Below, in pieces: positions 47,385 through 57,398 of a stretch of DNA of 64,000 nt. The notes under the pieces are model-generated. The model was not told the origin of the DNA and ran no database searches. It saw only the letters and a program-made list of their open reading frames with translations. This stretch comes from Kineobactrum salinum. Its GTDB lineage: Bacteria; Pseudomonadota; Gammaproteobacteria; Pseudomonadales; Halieaceae. A program made the translations under genes and the position numbers. Position 1 is the stretch's first letter; each line of letters opens with the position of its first letter. Location of the stretch: positions 4,154,001 to 4,218,000 of the forward strand of contig NZ_CP048711.1 of NCBI RefSeq assembly GCF_010669285.1, read 5' to 3'.

Positions 47385-49700
47385 CTACAGGTTGTAGGTC
47401 AACTCCACCCCGATCCGCCGCCCTTTGGACATTGGCGCGAAGGTCCCACCCAGCGGTACGCCGAATATGTCGTCCGGCAGCTGGGTATCATTGCCATGCA
47501 ATACTTCATCCAGCAGGTTGCGGCCATACAGGGAGAATACCCAGTGACCGTCGTTGCTGTAGAAGTCCAGGCCCGCATCGACCCGTTTCTGATCGTTGAT
47601 GAAACCCAGATTGTTGTCGGTATAGGCTGAGTCATCGCGGTAGGAATAGCTGATCCGCGAGGCTAGGAAGCCCCAGCGGCCCAGTTCCAGGTCGTGGTTC
47701 AGACCCACGGTCCAGGTGAGATCCGCCGCCCGCGGCAGATCCAGATCCTCGTCGGCGCCATCGATGACGCCGTCACCGTTGAGGTCCACCAGCACCTCGT
47801 CGTAGCTGGCGTCGATCACGCCCACCGAGGCAATGGCGACCAGGCTGTCGGTGAGGGCGTAGGTGGCGTCCACCTCCAGCCCCATGATCGTGGCCTCGGC
47901 AGTGTTGCGCACCAGCTGGATCACCCCGATGGGGCCCGGCAGGTTAATTTCGCGCTGCATGTCGTCGATTTTGTTGTAGAAGACTGCTGCGTTGAGGATG
48001 CCGCGTCCGAACGATGACTTGTAGCCCAGCTCGAAGCTGTCCACGGTCTCCTGGTCGAAGGGTCCAGGAGTGTCGGCGGGGTCGAATGAGGTATTGCGCA
48101 TGTTGTAGCCGCCAGAGCGGGTGCCCTGGCTGTAGTGACCGTAGATACGCGATTCGTCATCCAGGTTGTAGGTAAAGCCCAGTTTGGGTGAGAAGCTGTT
48201 CCAGCTGTCTGAATCCACAAAATCGAAGGCGCAGTCGCCCCGCAGCACAATATTGCAGGACTGCGCCAGCGGGATTGTGGGCAGTGGTATCGGTAAATTG
48301 CTTGAGATATTCCTGCTCAGTGAAGCAATTTCGGCGTCCTTGTCCTCCTCGGAATAGCGGGCCCCCACGCTCAGGGTCCAGCGCTCATTGAGGTCGTAAT
48401 CCACTGACACGAAGACGCCCCAGGTTTCGGTGTCGAGATTGCCGCCGCCATCGAAACGGGCGAGGGGCATGACTCCGCCGGTCAGTACGCCCGCCATGTC
48501 CCTGCGTTCGTGGTAGTTGACTTCACTCTCGAAATAGAAAATGCCGGTGGTCACGTTGTAGCGTTCGGCGAACAGGCCGTTGTAACGCAACTCGTTGCTG
48601 ATCTGCTCGTATTCCAGCCAGGAGGGGGCGTGGAAAAGCCAGACAGGCTGGGAGTCGATGTCACCCAGGCCGTCCGAGGTGTAGTCGCGCCAGCCGAAGA
48701 TGTTGGTGACTGTGCCCTCGCCGAAGGCCACGTTCCAGTTCATCTCGGCGGTAAAGGCGTTGGTCTCACTTTCCTGGAAGCCCGGTTCGTCGAGCGAGAC
48801 TTCAAACTCATCGCGATCAAAATTGACCGGAGTCCCCGGTACGCCGGAACCATTGGTGTGACTCTGGCCAATCGGGCCATGGCCGGAGATATCGCTGTAT
48901 TCATAGCGCAGGATGAATTCCAGATCGTCCGACGGGGTGAGCACCACCACCGGGCGCAACATGATTTGTTCAATTTCACCCAGGTCCTCGCCGTTGAGCT
49001 CGTTCTCGATAAAGCCTTCGTCGTCGTTGTAGTACGCCGTGATGCGTGCAGCCAGCCAGTCGTTGACGGGACCGCCGACGCTGCCCATCAGGTAGCTGCT
49101 GGGGCCGCCGTCGGGACCCTGGTCGACCGCGGCCCGCAGGGTCAATTCGAACTCGTCTGCTGGTTGCTTGCTGTTGAGCAGTACTGCACCGCCGGTGACA
49201 TTGCGGCCGAACAGCGTGCCCTGCGGCCCGCGCAGCACTTCGACGCTTTCCAGGTCGAAGGTATCGAACACGATGCCCTGATTCAGGCCTACATAGACGC
49301 CGTCCACGATCACACCCACGGTGGGGTCAATGCCGGGGATGGAGCTGTTCACCCCGAGGCCACGGATGGAAAAGTTGGCGGTGCCACGGGCGGTGCCCAC
49401 ATCGTCCATCGCAACGTTGGGCAGTCGTACCGACAGATTGGTCAGGTCGCGGATCTTCAGGGTTTCCAGCTGGTCCGCACTGAGCGCGGAGATCGCCAGC
49501 GGGACATCCTGGGAACCCTCCTCTCGCTTGCGGGCGGTGACGACCACCTCTTCGAGCATCGCGGCGGAAGAGCCTCGCCGGGCCTCCTGGGCCTGTACGC
49601 CGCTGATCATGGTGGTGGTTATCAGGGTGCCCAGCAGCGCCGAAACTCCGGCTGCCAAAGGGCGTTTTTGCAGGATTACTGGTTTGCGCGTGTATATCAT
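47385..49700 (-). CDS. TonB-dependent receptor
   Basis: A 771-residue outer-membrane receptor. Signal peptide about 1-38 (LAAGVSALLGTLITTTMISG), then MLEEVVVTARKREEGSQDVP (a TonB-box/plug start), plug motifs SIRGLGVNSSIPGIDPTVG and VEVLRGPQGTLFGRNVTGG, and a 22-strand-type barrel ending in GVELTYNL. ATG 49700 is chosen because AAGGAG precedes it and the signal peptide starts there. The ligand is unknown. It belongs to the large plug/barrel class used for complex organic nutrients in such bacteria. Confidence 0.93.
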   Translation of the reverse strand: MIYTRKPVILQKRPLAAGVSALLGTLITTTMISGVQAQEARRGSSAAMLEEVVVTARKREEGSQDVPLAISALSADQLETLKIRDLTNLSVRLPNVAMDDVGTARGTANFSIRGLGVNSSIPGIDPTVGVIVDGVYVGLNQGIVFDTFDLESVEVLRGPQGTLFGRNVTGGAVLLNSKQPADEFELTLRAAVDQGPDGGPSSYLMGSVGGPVNDWLAARITAYYNDDEGFIENELNGEDLGEIEQIMLRPVVVLTPSDDLEFILRYEYSDISGHGPIGQSHTNGSGVPGTPVNFDRDEFEVSLDEPGFQESETNAFTAEMNWNVAFGEGTVTNIFGWRDYTSDGLGDIDSQPVWLFHAPSWLEYEQISNELRYNGLFAERYNVTTGIFYFESEVNYHERRDMAGVLTGGVMPLARFDGGGNLDTETWGVFVSVDYDLNERWTLSVGARYSEEDKDAEIASLSRNISSNLPIPLPTIPLAQSCNIVLRGDCAFDFVDSDSWNSFSPKLGFTYNLDDESRIYGHYSQGTRSGGYNMRNTSFDPADTPGPFDQETVDSFELGYKSSFGRGILNAAVFYNKIDDMQREINLPGPIGVIQLVRNTAEATIMGLEVDATYALTDSLVAIASVGVIDASYDEVLVDLNGDGVIDGADEDLDLPRAADLTWTVGLNHDLELGRWGFLASRISYSYRDDSAYTDNNLGFINDQKRVDAGLDFYSNDGHWVFSLYGRNLLDEVLHGNDTQLPDDIFGVPLGGTFAPMSKGRRIGVELTYNL

Positions 49701-50101
49701 GCTGGTACTCCTTGTAATTATCTGGGTACTGCTGATTGCCGCTAGCCTGGTGCTCCGAATGATGTTGCTTGTTCCTGTAGATGGGCCTCGCTTTGCAGGG
49801 TCTGGTTCTCCCTGAGTGTGGTATCTGTTGCCTCGAATGACAAGCATCACAATACGCTTGTGCGGGCTTGTCTTGATCCAAGTTAACACATTAAACATTA
49901 GCAGCTGCGGATGATAGAGCGAGGATATAGTGAAAAATTACCAAGCTGGTTGCGGCAGGGGCACAGCAGCTGGCTGGTCCGGGGTTCTGGGCAAGGATCA
50001 CTTGCGCCACGCTTGTCTTGTTCGCGACTGGCCGATTGCCTGCAAGGGCGCCAGTTGCGGTATGATGCACTCCCGATCACGTTGCCAGCCCGATTACCTC
50101 C
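49701..50101. other. 400-bp intergenic region between receptor and ydjA-like gene
   Basis: No gene is supported. A short AT-rich stretch with TTAACACATTAA (about 49882-49893) probably belongs to the receptor promoter. On the plus strand TTGCCT (50037) and TATGAT (50062) could form a weak promoter for the nitroreductase gene, but the spacing of about 19 bp is long. Confidence 0.3.
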
Positions 50102-50659
50102 ATGGCCGATATCCTGCAGTTTTTACAAACCCGCAATTCCGCCCCCAGACTGACCGGGCCCGCGCCGACTGCAGCCGAGCTCGCGGAAATGCTGCGTGCG
50201 GCGCTGCGGGCGCCGGACCACGGCTGGTTGCGTCCCTGGCGTTTTATTACCATTCGCGGTGAGCGCCGCGAGGATTTTGGCGAAGTGCTGGAGCGCTGCC
50301 TGCTGCGCCGCGACCCCGGCGCGGACACCCCGGCTCGGGAAAAGGCGCGTCAGGCACCGCTGCGCGCGCCACTGCTGATGGTGGTGGTTGCGTCGCTGCG
50401 GGAGCATCCCAAAGTGCCTGCGCAGGAACAGCGCCTGTCGGCTGGCTGCGCCGCCCATGGCCTGTTGCTGGCCGCGGAGAGTCTCGGGTACGCGGGAGTG
50501 TGGCGCACCGGCAACGCAGCGACCGATCCCTATGTGACAGCGGCCCTGGGACTGGAACCGCATGAAGAGATAGTCGCCTTTTTGTACCTGGGCACCCGCG
50601 AGGGTAGCGTCAAGAACCTGCCGCAGCTGGATCCGGAGGACTTCGTCAGCACCTGGTGA
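50102..50659 (+). CDS. YdjA-like nitroreductase
   Basis: A 185-residue FMN-dependent nitroreductase of the short YdjA type: [59 protein letters not shown], and the C-terminal FLYLGTREG. It reduces nitro compounds or quinones with NAD(P)H. The acyl-CoA synthetase gene begins about 75 bp later; a shared transcript is possible. Confidence 0.9.
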   Translation: MADILQFLQTRNSAPRLTGPAPTAAELAEMLRAALRAPDHGWLRPWRFITIRGERREDFGEVLERCLLRRDPGADTPAREKARQAPLRAPLLMVVVASLREHPKVPAQEQRLSAGCAAHGLLLAAESLGYAGVWRTGNAATDPYVTAALGLEPHEEIVAFLYLGTREGSVKNLPQLDPEDFVSTW

Positions 50660-50733
50660 GGCGCCTCGTTCAAGTGGAAGCCGCTCTGTCCGCTCCGCGA
50701 TGGCAGGCCGGATTGACAAGAGTTGACACGATA

Positions 50734-52437
50734 ATGGACAAGACTTTGACCTACAGCGAACTGGCCGGCCCCACGGTGCCGCCGCTGCTGAACGATACCA
50801 TCGGCCGAGTATTTGACGCCACCACCGAGCGCTTTCCTGAGCGCGATGGATTGATCGTCCGCCACCAGGGGATCCGCTGGAGCTACCGGGAATACCGGCA
50901 GCGGGTGGATGAGCTGGCCCGCGGCCTGCTGCTGTTGGGCATCGCAGCCGGCGATCGGGTGGGGATCTGGGCACCCAACTGCTACGAGTGGTGCCTCACC
51001 CAGTACGCCACCGCCAAGATCGGTGCGATCATGGTGTGCATCAATCCCGCCTATCGCAGCTACGAGCTCGAGTTCGCGCTGAACAAGGTGCAGTGCAAGG
51101 CCGTGATCTGTGCGGAAAAGTTCAAGAGCAGCGACTACCTGGGTATGTTGCAACAACTGGCGCCGGAGCTGGACAGCTGCGCACCCGGTCAGCTGCAGTC
51201 GCAGAAGCTGCCACATCTGCGTTGTGTGATAAGGATGGGGGAGGGCGTCACTGCCGGCATGTTCAACTTTGCCAATGTCTGCCGGCGCGGCGCAGCCGAG
51301 CCCATGGACCAGCTGACGGCGGCGTCCGCTGCGCTGGCGCCCACCGATCCAATCAATATCCAGTTTACCAGCGGCACCACCGGCAACCCCAAGGGCGCCA
51401 CGTTGAGTCACCTGAATATTCTCAACAACGGCAAACTGGTGGGTGACGGCATGCACCTGAGTGAACATGACCGGCTCTGCATTCCGGTGCCACTGTACCA
51501 CTGCTTCGGGATGGTGATGGCGAGCCTGGCCTGCGTCACCCACGGTTCGGCCGCGGTATTCCCGGGCGATGCCTTCGAGCCCCGGGCCACGCTGGAGACG
51601 GTGGCCGAGGAGTACTGTACCGCGCTGCACGGCGTACCCACGATGTTCATCGCCGAACTCGACCTGCCGGACTTTGCCGACTTCGATCTGTCCAGCCTGC
51701 GCACCGGCATTATGGCCGGCTCGACCTGTCCGGTGGAGGTCATGCGGCGGGTGATGGACAGGATGCACATGAGCGAGGTGTTGATCGCCTACGGTCAGAC
51801 CGAGACCAGCCCGGTCAATCACATGACCACAGTGGATGACTCCGTCGAGAAGCGTGTCGGCAGCGTGGGCCGCCCCGCACCCCACTGCGAGATCAAGCTG
51901 GTGGACGCGCAGGGCAAAGTGGTTCCAGTAGGTGAAAAGGGCGAGATCTGCTGCCGCGGCTATTCGGTGATGCAGGGCTATTGGGATGATCCCGAGCGCA
52001 GCGCTGAGACCATCGACAGTGAGGGCTGGCTGCACTCGGGCGATATCGGCGTGATGGATGCCGATGGCTATACCCAGGTGACCGGGCGCATCAAGGACAT
52101 GATTATCCGCGGTGGCGAGAATATCTATCCGCGGGAAGTGGAGGAGTTTCTCTACACCCATCCCTATATCCAGGAGGCGCAGGTATTTGGCGTGCCCGAT
52201 GAGCGTTACGGTGAGCAGGTCTGCGTCTGGATCAAGTTGCAGGAAGGCGTGTCTCTGGACGCCGGGCAGATACAGGAGTTTTGCCGCGACAACATCACTC
52301 ATTTCAAGATTCCCCGTCACGTACATTTCGTTGAAGAGTTTCCGATGACCGTGACGGGTAAAATCCAGAAGTTTGTGATGCGCGAGCAGATGCACCGTCA
52401 CCTGCGCGCAGAACAGGCAGGGGAGACTGAAGCCTAG
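50734..52437 (+). CDS. AMP-binding acyl-CoA synthetase
   Basis: A 567-residue ANL-superfamily ligase that activates a carboxylic acid to its CoA ester. Landmarks: P-loop [16 protein letters not shown], the adenylate-binding YGQTETSP, the hinge [21 protein letters not shown], and the catalytic Lys in VTGKIQKF. It resembles medium/long-chain fatty acyl-CoA synthetases. ATG 50734 is preferred since the aligned domain starts there; an open frame reaches 50656. An insertion sequence separates it from the crotonase gene downstream. Confidence 0.94.
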   Translation: MDKTLTYSELAGPTVPPLLNDTIGRVFDATTERFPERDGLIVRHQGIRWSYREYRQRVDELARGLLLLGIAAGDRVGIWAPNCYEWCLTQYATAKIGAIMVCINPAYRSYELEFALNKVQCKAVICAEKFKSSDYLGMLQQLAPELDSCAPGQLQSQKLPHLRCVIRMGEGVTAGMFNFANVCRRGAAEPMDQLTAASAALAPTDPINIQFTSGTTGNPKGATLSHLNILNNGKLVGDGMHLSEHDRLCIPVPLYHCFGMVMASLACVTHGSAAVFPGDAFEPRATLETVAEEYCTALHGVPTMFIAELDLPDFADFDLSSLRTGIMAGSTCPVEVMRRVMDRMHMSEVLIAYGQTETSPVNHMTTVDDSVEKRVGSVGRPAPHCEIKLVDAQGKVVPVGEKGEICCRGYSVMQGYWDDPERSAETIDSEGWLHSGDIGVMDADGYTQVTGRIKDMIIRGGENIYPREVEEFLYTHPYIQEAQVFGVPDERYGEQVCVWIKLQEGVSLDAGQIQEFCRDNITHFKIPRHVHFVEEFPMTVTGKIQKFVMREQMHRHLRAEQAGETEA

Positions 52438-52500
52438 TGTGTCGGCGCTGGCTCCTGCGACAATCACTGGTATCATGATGAGCAACCGACAAGGACAGCC

Positions 52501-53862
52501 CTAGCAGGTTGCTGAAAAACTCCCTCGAATGAGGGAAAATAGCGCAATCGCAGGTTGGAGACCAAACAATGCGCGGTGATTACCAGGAAGGCGGTGACTT
52601 GTTCAGTTATGTTTCGCTGGAACAGCGCATTCCCAAGCGCCACCCGATCCGCAAGATGCGTAAACTGGTCGATGAAGCGTTGACCAACCTGGACTCTATT
52701 TTTAATGAGATCTACGCAGACTGCGGCCGGCCGTCCATCCCGCCTGAGCGTCTGATCCGCGCTTCCTTGTTGCAGGTGTTCTATTCGATTCGCAGTGAGC
52801 GGCAGTTGATGGAGCAGTTGGACTACAACCTGATGTTTCGCTGGTTCGTTGGCTTGAGTGTTGACGATCCCGTGTGGAACCCCTCGACCTTTTCCAAGAA
52901 TCGGGATCGACTGGCGCAGGCCGACATCGGGCGCCGCCTTTTCGAAGAAATCGTCGAGATGGCCCGCCGACGTAGTCTCACGTCCAACGACCATTTCAGC
53001 GTTGATGGCACTTTGATAGCTGCCTGGGCGTCTCACAAGAGTGTTCGCCGCAAGGATGGCTCGGACGATGACAACCCTGATGGCGTCGGCCGCAATGCGG
53101 GCCGCAACTTCCATGGCGAGAAGCGCAGCAACAAGACCCATGCCTCGCGCACGGATCCCGAGGCTCTGCTTGCGTCCAAGGGCCAGGGTATGGGAGCGCG
53201 CCCCAGCTACACCGGACACACCCTGATGGAGAACCGCAATGGCCTGCTGGTCAATGCCGATCTTACCTCGGCCACTGGCACTGCCGAGCGCGATGCAGCG
53301 ATCGACATGGCGACGGTATTGAAAAGTGGCGCAACACTGGGAGCTGACAAAGGGTACGACACACGGGAGTTTGTCGACGTGTTGAGATTTCTGGATGTTA
53401 CCCCGCACGTTGCCCAAAACCTGAAGCGTGCAGGCGGGTCTGCGATTGACGGTAGAACGACCCGTCATCTGGGCTACGAAATCAGCCAACGGGTGCGCAA
53501 ACGGGTGGAGGAACCTTTTGGCTGGGCCAAGCAGATCGGCGGGCTCAGGCAGACAAAGTTCAGAGGTCTGACTCGGGTAAGACAGGACTTCCTGAGGGTG
53601 ATGGCTGCCTACAATCTCATACGTATCAGAAATCTGCTGCCCGAGGCGGCGTGGTGAGGGGATACGGGGAATCGATAGCGCCCATGAGCGGCTTATGGAG
53701 GCGATAGAGGCTATGAAGGACCTTGTCACAGCGGAAATCGGCCCCGAATCCCCAATCCGGTGAAGTTGCCACGAATCCGACTCGCCGTTGACCAAACTTG
53801 GGACACGGAACGACGAGGAAGTTGAGTGCGTCAAAATCATGCCTTTTTCAGCAGCCTGCTAG
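52501..53862 (+). mobile_element. IS5-family insertion sequence with CTAG target duplication
   Basis: A complete element (52505-53858, 1354 bp) flanked on both sides by CTAG (52501-52504 and 53859-53862), the four-base target typical of IS5-type elements. Inverted ends CAGGTTGCTGAAAAA and its partner CAGGCTGCTGAAAAA match at 14 of 15 positions. One transposase gene fills it; about 200 bp after the transposase stop are non-coding. It sits between two genes of fatty-acid metabolism. Confidence 0.9.
52569..53657 (+). CDS. IS5-family transposase
   Basis: A 362-residue DDE transposase: MRGDYQEGGDLFSYVSLEQR, a helical N-terminal region, the first catalytic Asp in FSVDGTLIAAWAS, the second in LGADKGYDTREFV, and the Glu region near RVRKRVEEPFGWAK. 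Length and motifs are normal, so it looks able to act. Ribosome site GGTTGGAGA precedes ATG 52569. Confidence 0.93.
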   Translation: MRGDYQEGGDLFSYVSLEQRIPKRHPIRKMRKLVDEALTNLDSIFNEIYADCGRPSIPPERLIRASLLQVFYSIRSERQLMEQLDYNLMFRWFVGLSVDDPVWNPSTFSKNRDRLAQADIGRRLFEEIVEMARRRSLTSNDHFSVDGTLIAAWASHKSVRRKDGSDDDNPDGVGRNAGRNFHGEKRSNKTHASRTDPEALLASKGQGMGARPSYTGHTLMENRNGLLVNADLTSATGTAERDAAIDMATVLKSGATLGADKGYDTREFVDVLRFLDVTPHVAQNLKRAGGSAIDGRTTRHLGYEISQRVRKRVEEPFGWAKQIGGLRQTKFRGLTRVRQDFLRVMAAYNLIRIRNLLPEAAW

Positions 53863-53878
53863 TGCGAGTACCTGAGCT

Positions 53879-54691
53879 ATGATGCCCCGCTTTGAAACCC
53901 TGGACCTGGCCGTCGAAGAGCATGTTGCCGTGGTCACTCTGAACCGGCCGGACAAGGCCAATTCCATGAACGATGCCATGTGGCGCGAGCTGCAGGTCTG
54001 TTTTGAATGGCTGGATGCGGAGCCCTCTGTGAGGGTCGTGATCCTGGCGGGCAATGGCCGGCATTTCTGCGCTGGTATCGACCTGGGCATGTTCAGTGCA
54101 CTTGGGGGCGAAGCCACCGACCCGGCGCGGCGGGCAGAGCAGCTGCGCAGGCAGGTGCTGCAGATGCAGGACAATCTCAGCGCGATCGAAAAGTGCCGCA
54201 AGCCGGTATTGGCAGCTATTCACAAAACCTGTATCGGCGGCGGGGTGGATCTGGTGTGCTGTTGTGACATGCGCTACGCCACTGAAGATGCCTATTTTGC
54301 CATCCGTGAGATCGATATCGGCATGACCGCTGATGTCGGTACCCTGCAGCGCTTGCCCAGGCTGATTCCCGACGGTGTGGCCAGGGAACTCGCCTATACC
54401 GGCCGCGACATGGGGGCCGCAGAGGCCCGGGAAGTGGGCTTCGTCAATCGCGTCTATGCCGACCGTGACACCCTGCTGCGCGAAGTCACTGCGATAGCCC
54501 GCAATATTGCCGCCAAATCACCGCTGGCGGTGCGTGGCAGCAAGGAGATGCTGGTTTACTGCCGCGACCACCCGGTGCGGGACGGACTGAACTACGTGGC
54601 GACCTGGAACGCGGGCATGCTCAGTCAGGTGGACCTGATGGCGGGCATCGAGGCCCAGGCGAAAAAATCGCAGGCGCGCTTCGAGGATTGA
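53879..54691 (+). CDS. Enoyl-CoA hydratase/isomerase, probable dienoyl-CoA isomerase
   Basis: A 270-residue crotonase-fold protein. The oxyanion-hole segments are GRHFCAGIDLGMFS and KTCIGGGVDLVCCCDMRYA. The stretch FAIREIDIGMTADVGTLQRLP matches the dienoyl-CoA isomerase (ECH1) pattern, in which the Asp of ADVGTLQRLP is catalytic. It would shift double bonds of unsaturated fatty acyl-CoA. It starts 16 bp after the IS target duplication, so its original promoter or operon link to the acyl-CoA synthetase may be disrupted. ATG 53882 is an alternative start. Confidence 0.88.
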   Translation: MMPRFETLDLAVEEHVAVVTLNRPDKANSMNDAMWRELQVCFEWLDAEPSVRVVILAGNGRHFCAGIDLGMFSALGGEATDPARRAEQLRRQVLQMQDNLSAIEKCRKPVLAAIHKTCIGGGVDLVCCCDMRYATEDAYFAIREIDIGMTADVGTLQRLPRLIPDGVARELAYTGRDMGAAEAREVGFVNRVYADRDTLLREVTAIARNIAAKSPLAVRGSKEMLVYCRDHPVRDGLNYVATWNAGMLSQVDLMAGIEAQAKKSQARFED

Positions 54692-54731
54692 CCCGGCACG
54701 GCGGGCCCCGGGCCATCCTCGGAGGTGGGCC

Positions 54732-55520
54732 TCAGGGGTTGCCCGGCCAGTCCTCCATTTCGATAAACGGATGGAAGGCCAGATGGATGCCTTCCTTGAT
54801 GTAATTCTCGTTCTCCAGGATGCTGCGCCGCCGGATGTAACGGCCGGTCGAGGAACGGGCATCGATTGCATCGGTAGCGTCGAGTCCCCCGCGGCTGGCA
54901 AACACCCGCTGCAGTTCCATGTCGTAGATGCTGATCTGGAGCGAGGCCACCGAGGCCATCTGCGACCAGTCGAAATCCGCGGAGATGCTGGTGCCAGGGC
55001 CCTGCAGGGAGGGTTTGCGGCTGACTCCGTCCCAGCGCGCGATATGTTTCATCCCGGCGCTGAAGGGCACCTGGAATTCAATCAGGTCCGTGAACACGAA
55101 GGCGTCCAGGTCGCTGGATTCGCGCAATTGATCGCGGACATTCTGCATGACCTGCACGAAAGTATTCATGTCCACGCGGCCGGTGGTGGGGTCGAGCGGG
55201 TCGCCGAAGGCACGCGTGGCCACGTTCCAGTGCTGGATGAAATCGCGCTGGGGCAACACCGTGTAGCCATTGTCTTTCAGGTAGCTGCGGACCATGCCGT
55301 CGATGCGGGGAGCCTCCTTGTCGATATAATTCCGGGACGGCGCGCCCAGGTTGATGTGGGGAATGATGACGGTCTTGATATTGCCCGCGTCCAGCCGCTC
55401 CTGATCAAGCTCGTAGGCAAATACCGTGGGATTGTAGGTCGGGGTGCCGCTGCAGGCCAGCACGCCGAGCAGCATGAGAACGACCGCGGCGACGCGGCCC
55501 GGGGTGCGGAAATAACGCAT
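54732..55520 (-). CDS. Predicted lipoprotein of unknown function
   Basis: A 262-residue protein with a lipoprotein signal peptide (AAVVLMLLGVLACSG, lipid-modified Cys at about 23). The mature part shows IKTVIIPHINLGAPSRNYIDKE, YTVLPQRDFIQHWN, FVFTDLIEFQV and YIRRRSILENENYIKEGIHLAFHPF (given here by its last part). No domain is recognised. ATG 55520 follows GGAGCC. It is divergent from the esterase gene. Confidence 0.75.
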   Translation of the reverse strand: MRYFRTPGRVAAVVLMLLGVLACSGTPTYNPTVFAYELDQERLDAGNIKTVIIPHINLGAPSRNYIDKEAPRIDGMVRSYLKDNGYTVLPQRDFIQHWNVATRAFGDPLDPTTGRVDMNTFVQVMQNVRDQLRESSDLDAFVFTDLIEFQVPFSAGMKHIARWDGVSRKPSLQGPGTSISADFDWSQMASVASLQISIYDMELQRVFASRGGLDATDAIDARSSTGRYIRRRSILENENYIKEGIHLAFHPFIEMEDWPGNP

Positions 55521-55584
55521 AGTGGCTCCAGTTCGTTTATAGTGCGCTGCATGGTAGCAAAATCTCGCGGATGAGGCAGCGGCA

Positions 55585-56355
55585 ATGACGGCTGAAGTGT
55601 TTGATTCGGTGGCTGGAGAGGGCCCCGATGTGGTGCTTTTGCATGGACTGTTTGGCATGGGCAGTAATCTGGGAGCGTTGTCGCGCTCGCTGCAGGATCG
55701 TTACCGCGTACACAGCCTGGACCTGCCCAATCACGGACGTTCGGCTTGGACCGATAGTATGGCGCTGCCAGATCTGGCGGCGGCGGTGCAGCGCTGGATG
55801 CAGCATCGGCACCTGGAAACGGCGCATTTCGTCGGCCACTCCCTGGGCGGCAAGGTGGCGATGCAGTTGGCACTGGAGGCACCGTATTGCATCGATGCGC
55901 TGGTGGTGGCCGATATCGCACCGGTGGCCTATCCCCCCAGCCACGACGCGGTATTTGCAGCGCTGGAGGCAGTCGCCGGTGCGTCCTGCCGCAGCCGCAA
56001 CGAGGCGGCCGAGCTGATGGGCCGTTATCTGCAGGAACAGAGCGTCATCCAGTTTCTGCTGCTCAGCCTGCAGCGCGGGGATTCCGGACACTACCACTGG
56101 CGCTTCAATTATTCCGCGCTGCGAGATCATTACCAGCAGCTGCGAGCCGGCTTGCCGGCCGAGACGCCCTTCAATGGCCGGGTACTGTTCGTCAAGGGCG
56201 GCGATTCCGACTATATCCAGCCCCAGTACCGAGAGGCCATCGAACAGCGTTTTCCCGAGGCCCTGATCCAGGAGATGGAGGGCTGCGGTCACTGGCTTCA
56301 TGTTGAGAAACCGCGTCTGTTCAACCAGATCGTCGGCGATTTCCTCGACGGCTGA
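55585..56355 (+). CDS. Alpha/beta hydrolase (YbfF-like esterase)
   Basis: A 256-residue esterase. Catalytic elements: oxyanion segment LLHGLFGMGSN, nucleophile Ser in FVGHSLGGKVA, and the His in GCGHWLHVEKP. The Asp is likely in the KGGDSDYI region. The family includes YbfF, a short-chain esterase/thioesterase. No ribosome site stands out; ATG 55585 is the first in frame. Followed 18 bp later by a DUF3301 gene. Confidence 0.9.
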   Translation: MTAEVFDSVAGEGPDVVLLHGLFGMGSNLGALSRSLQDRYRVHSLDLPNHGRSAWTDSMALPDLAAAVQRWMQHRHLETAHFVGHSLGGKVAMQLALEAPYCIDALVVADIAPVAYPPSHDAVFAALEAVAGASCRSRNEAAELMGRYLQEQSVIQFLLLSLQRGDSGHYHWRFNYSALRDHYQQLRAGLPAETPFNGRVLFVKGGDSDYIQPQYREAIEQRFPEALIQEMEGCGHWLHVEKPRLFNQIVGDFLDG

Positions 56356-56373
56356 ACAGGCCCAGGAAGGATT

Positions 56374-56700
56374 GTGTATTTTACCCTTGGAGAAATAGTG
56401 GCGGTGTTGGGGTTCGGCGCTCTCTGCGTCTGGTTCCTGGCATCCATCCGTGTGCGCGAGCTGGCGGTGCAGGCAGTTGCCCGCGCCGGTGAGCGTGACG
56501 ACTTCCAATTGCTGGATCAAACGGTGCATCTAAACCGGCTTTCGCTGAGCCGCGACGAGCGCGGTCGCTGGCGGGTGTGGCGACAATACCGGTTCGACTA
56601 CAGCTTCGACGGTGTGCAGCGGCATCAGGGCTTTGTCATCATGCTGGGCCAGCGGCTGCAGGCCGTGGTCGTGCGTGAGCCCGATCCTACCTTGCATTGA
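56374..56700 (+). CDS. DUF3301 family membrane protein
   Basis: A 108-residue protein with one N-terminal membrane helix (IVAVLGFGALCVWFLAS) and a small soluble domain (FQLLDQTVHLNRLSLSRDERGRW, WRQYRFDYSFDG), the DUF3301 pattern common in Gammaproteobacteria. Function unknown. Starts at GTG 56374, 18 bp after the esterase stop. Confidence 0.8.
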   Translation: MYFTLGEIVAVLGFGALCVWFLASIRVRELAVQAVARAGERDDFQLLDQTVHLNRLSLSRDERGRWRVWRQYRFDYSFDGVQRHQGFVIMLGQRLQAVVVREPDPTLH

Positions 56701-56771
56701 AGGCGAGCACTGCTTTGGGATGATGCCTGACGGGCTGCGGTAAAAACAGTACAGCCTGTATCATTGCCCGC

Positions 56772-57398
56772 TTAGAGCAGGCGCAGGACCACGCTCAGGC
56801 CGAGCACTATCAGCAGTATGCCGAAGATCTTGTCGACCAGCCGGGCACTGCGTTGCAGACGCTGCAGCACCGGCCCGGTGGCGATCAGCAGGGCTACCAG
56901 CGCATACCAGAGCGTGTCCGTAGTGGCCACGGTTGCCACCATCAGGGTGTGGGTGGCGAGGCTGGGTTCCGCCGGCAGGAACTGGCTGAACAGGGCCAGC
57001 ATGAAAATTGCCAGCTTGGGGTTCAGGAAGGCCACCAAAAAGCCGCTGCTGGCCGCCCTGACGGGGGAGGAGGGCCGCGCTCCCGCGCTCGCTGCCGACG
57101 CGCCGGGCATGGCGCCGCTGCTGCGCAGGCTGCGCATCCCCAGATACACCAGGTAGGCCGCTCCGGCCAGTTGTAGGCCGGTGAACAACAGCGGAGAGCG
57201 CGCGATCAGCAACGCCAGCCCCGTTACTGTCACCAGCGCGTAGAGTCCCACCGCCAGGCCATGGGACAGTGCGCAGACCAGGCCGGCACTGCGGCCACCC
57301 GCGACCGTATTGTTGAGCACGACCGCGAGGCTGGGGCCTGGTGACATCGCACCCAGCAGACAAACACCCAACAGGGACAGCCAGAGACTGAGTGACAT
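56772..57398 (-). CDS. LysE-family amino-acid exporter
   Basis: A 208-residue inner-membrane protein with about six hydrophobic segments. MSPGPSLAVVLNNTVAGGRSAG and AAYLVYLGMRSLR plus FLNPKLAIFMLALFSQF match the LysE/RhtB family, which exports amino acids or derivatives. ATG 57398 gives the standard N-terminus; the frame extends to 57452. Confidence 0.9.
   Translation of the reverse strand: MSLSLWLSLLGVCLLGAMSPGPSLAVVLNNTVAGGRSAGLVCALSHGLAVGLYALVTVTGLALLIARSPLLFTGLQLAGAAYLVYLGMRSLRSSGAMPGASAASAGARPSSPVRAASSGFLVAFLNPKLAIFMLALFSQFLPAEPSLATHTLMVATVATTDTLWYALVALLIATGPVLQRLQRSARLVDKIFGILLIVLGLSVVLRLL

Noticed and set aside
50530-52485. 651-codon open frame on the minus strand
   Set aside because: Antisense to the acyl-CoA synthetase and nitroreductase genes, which are convincing.
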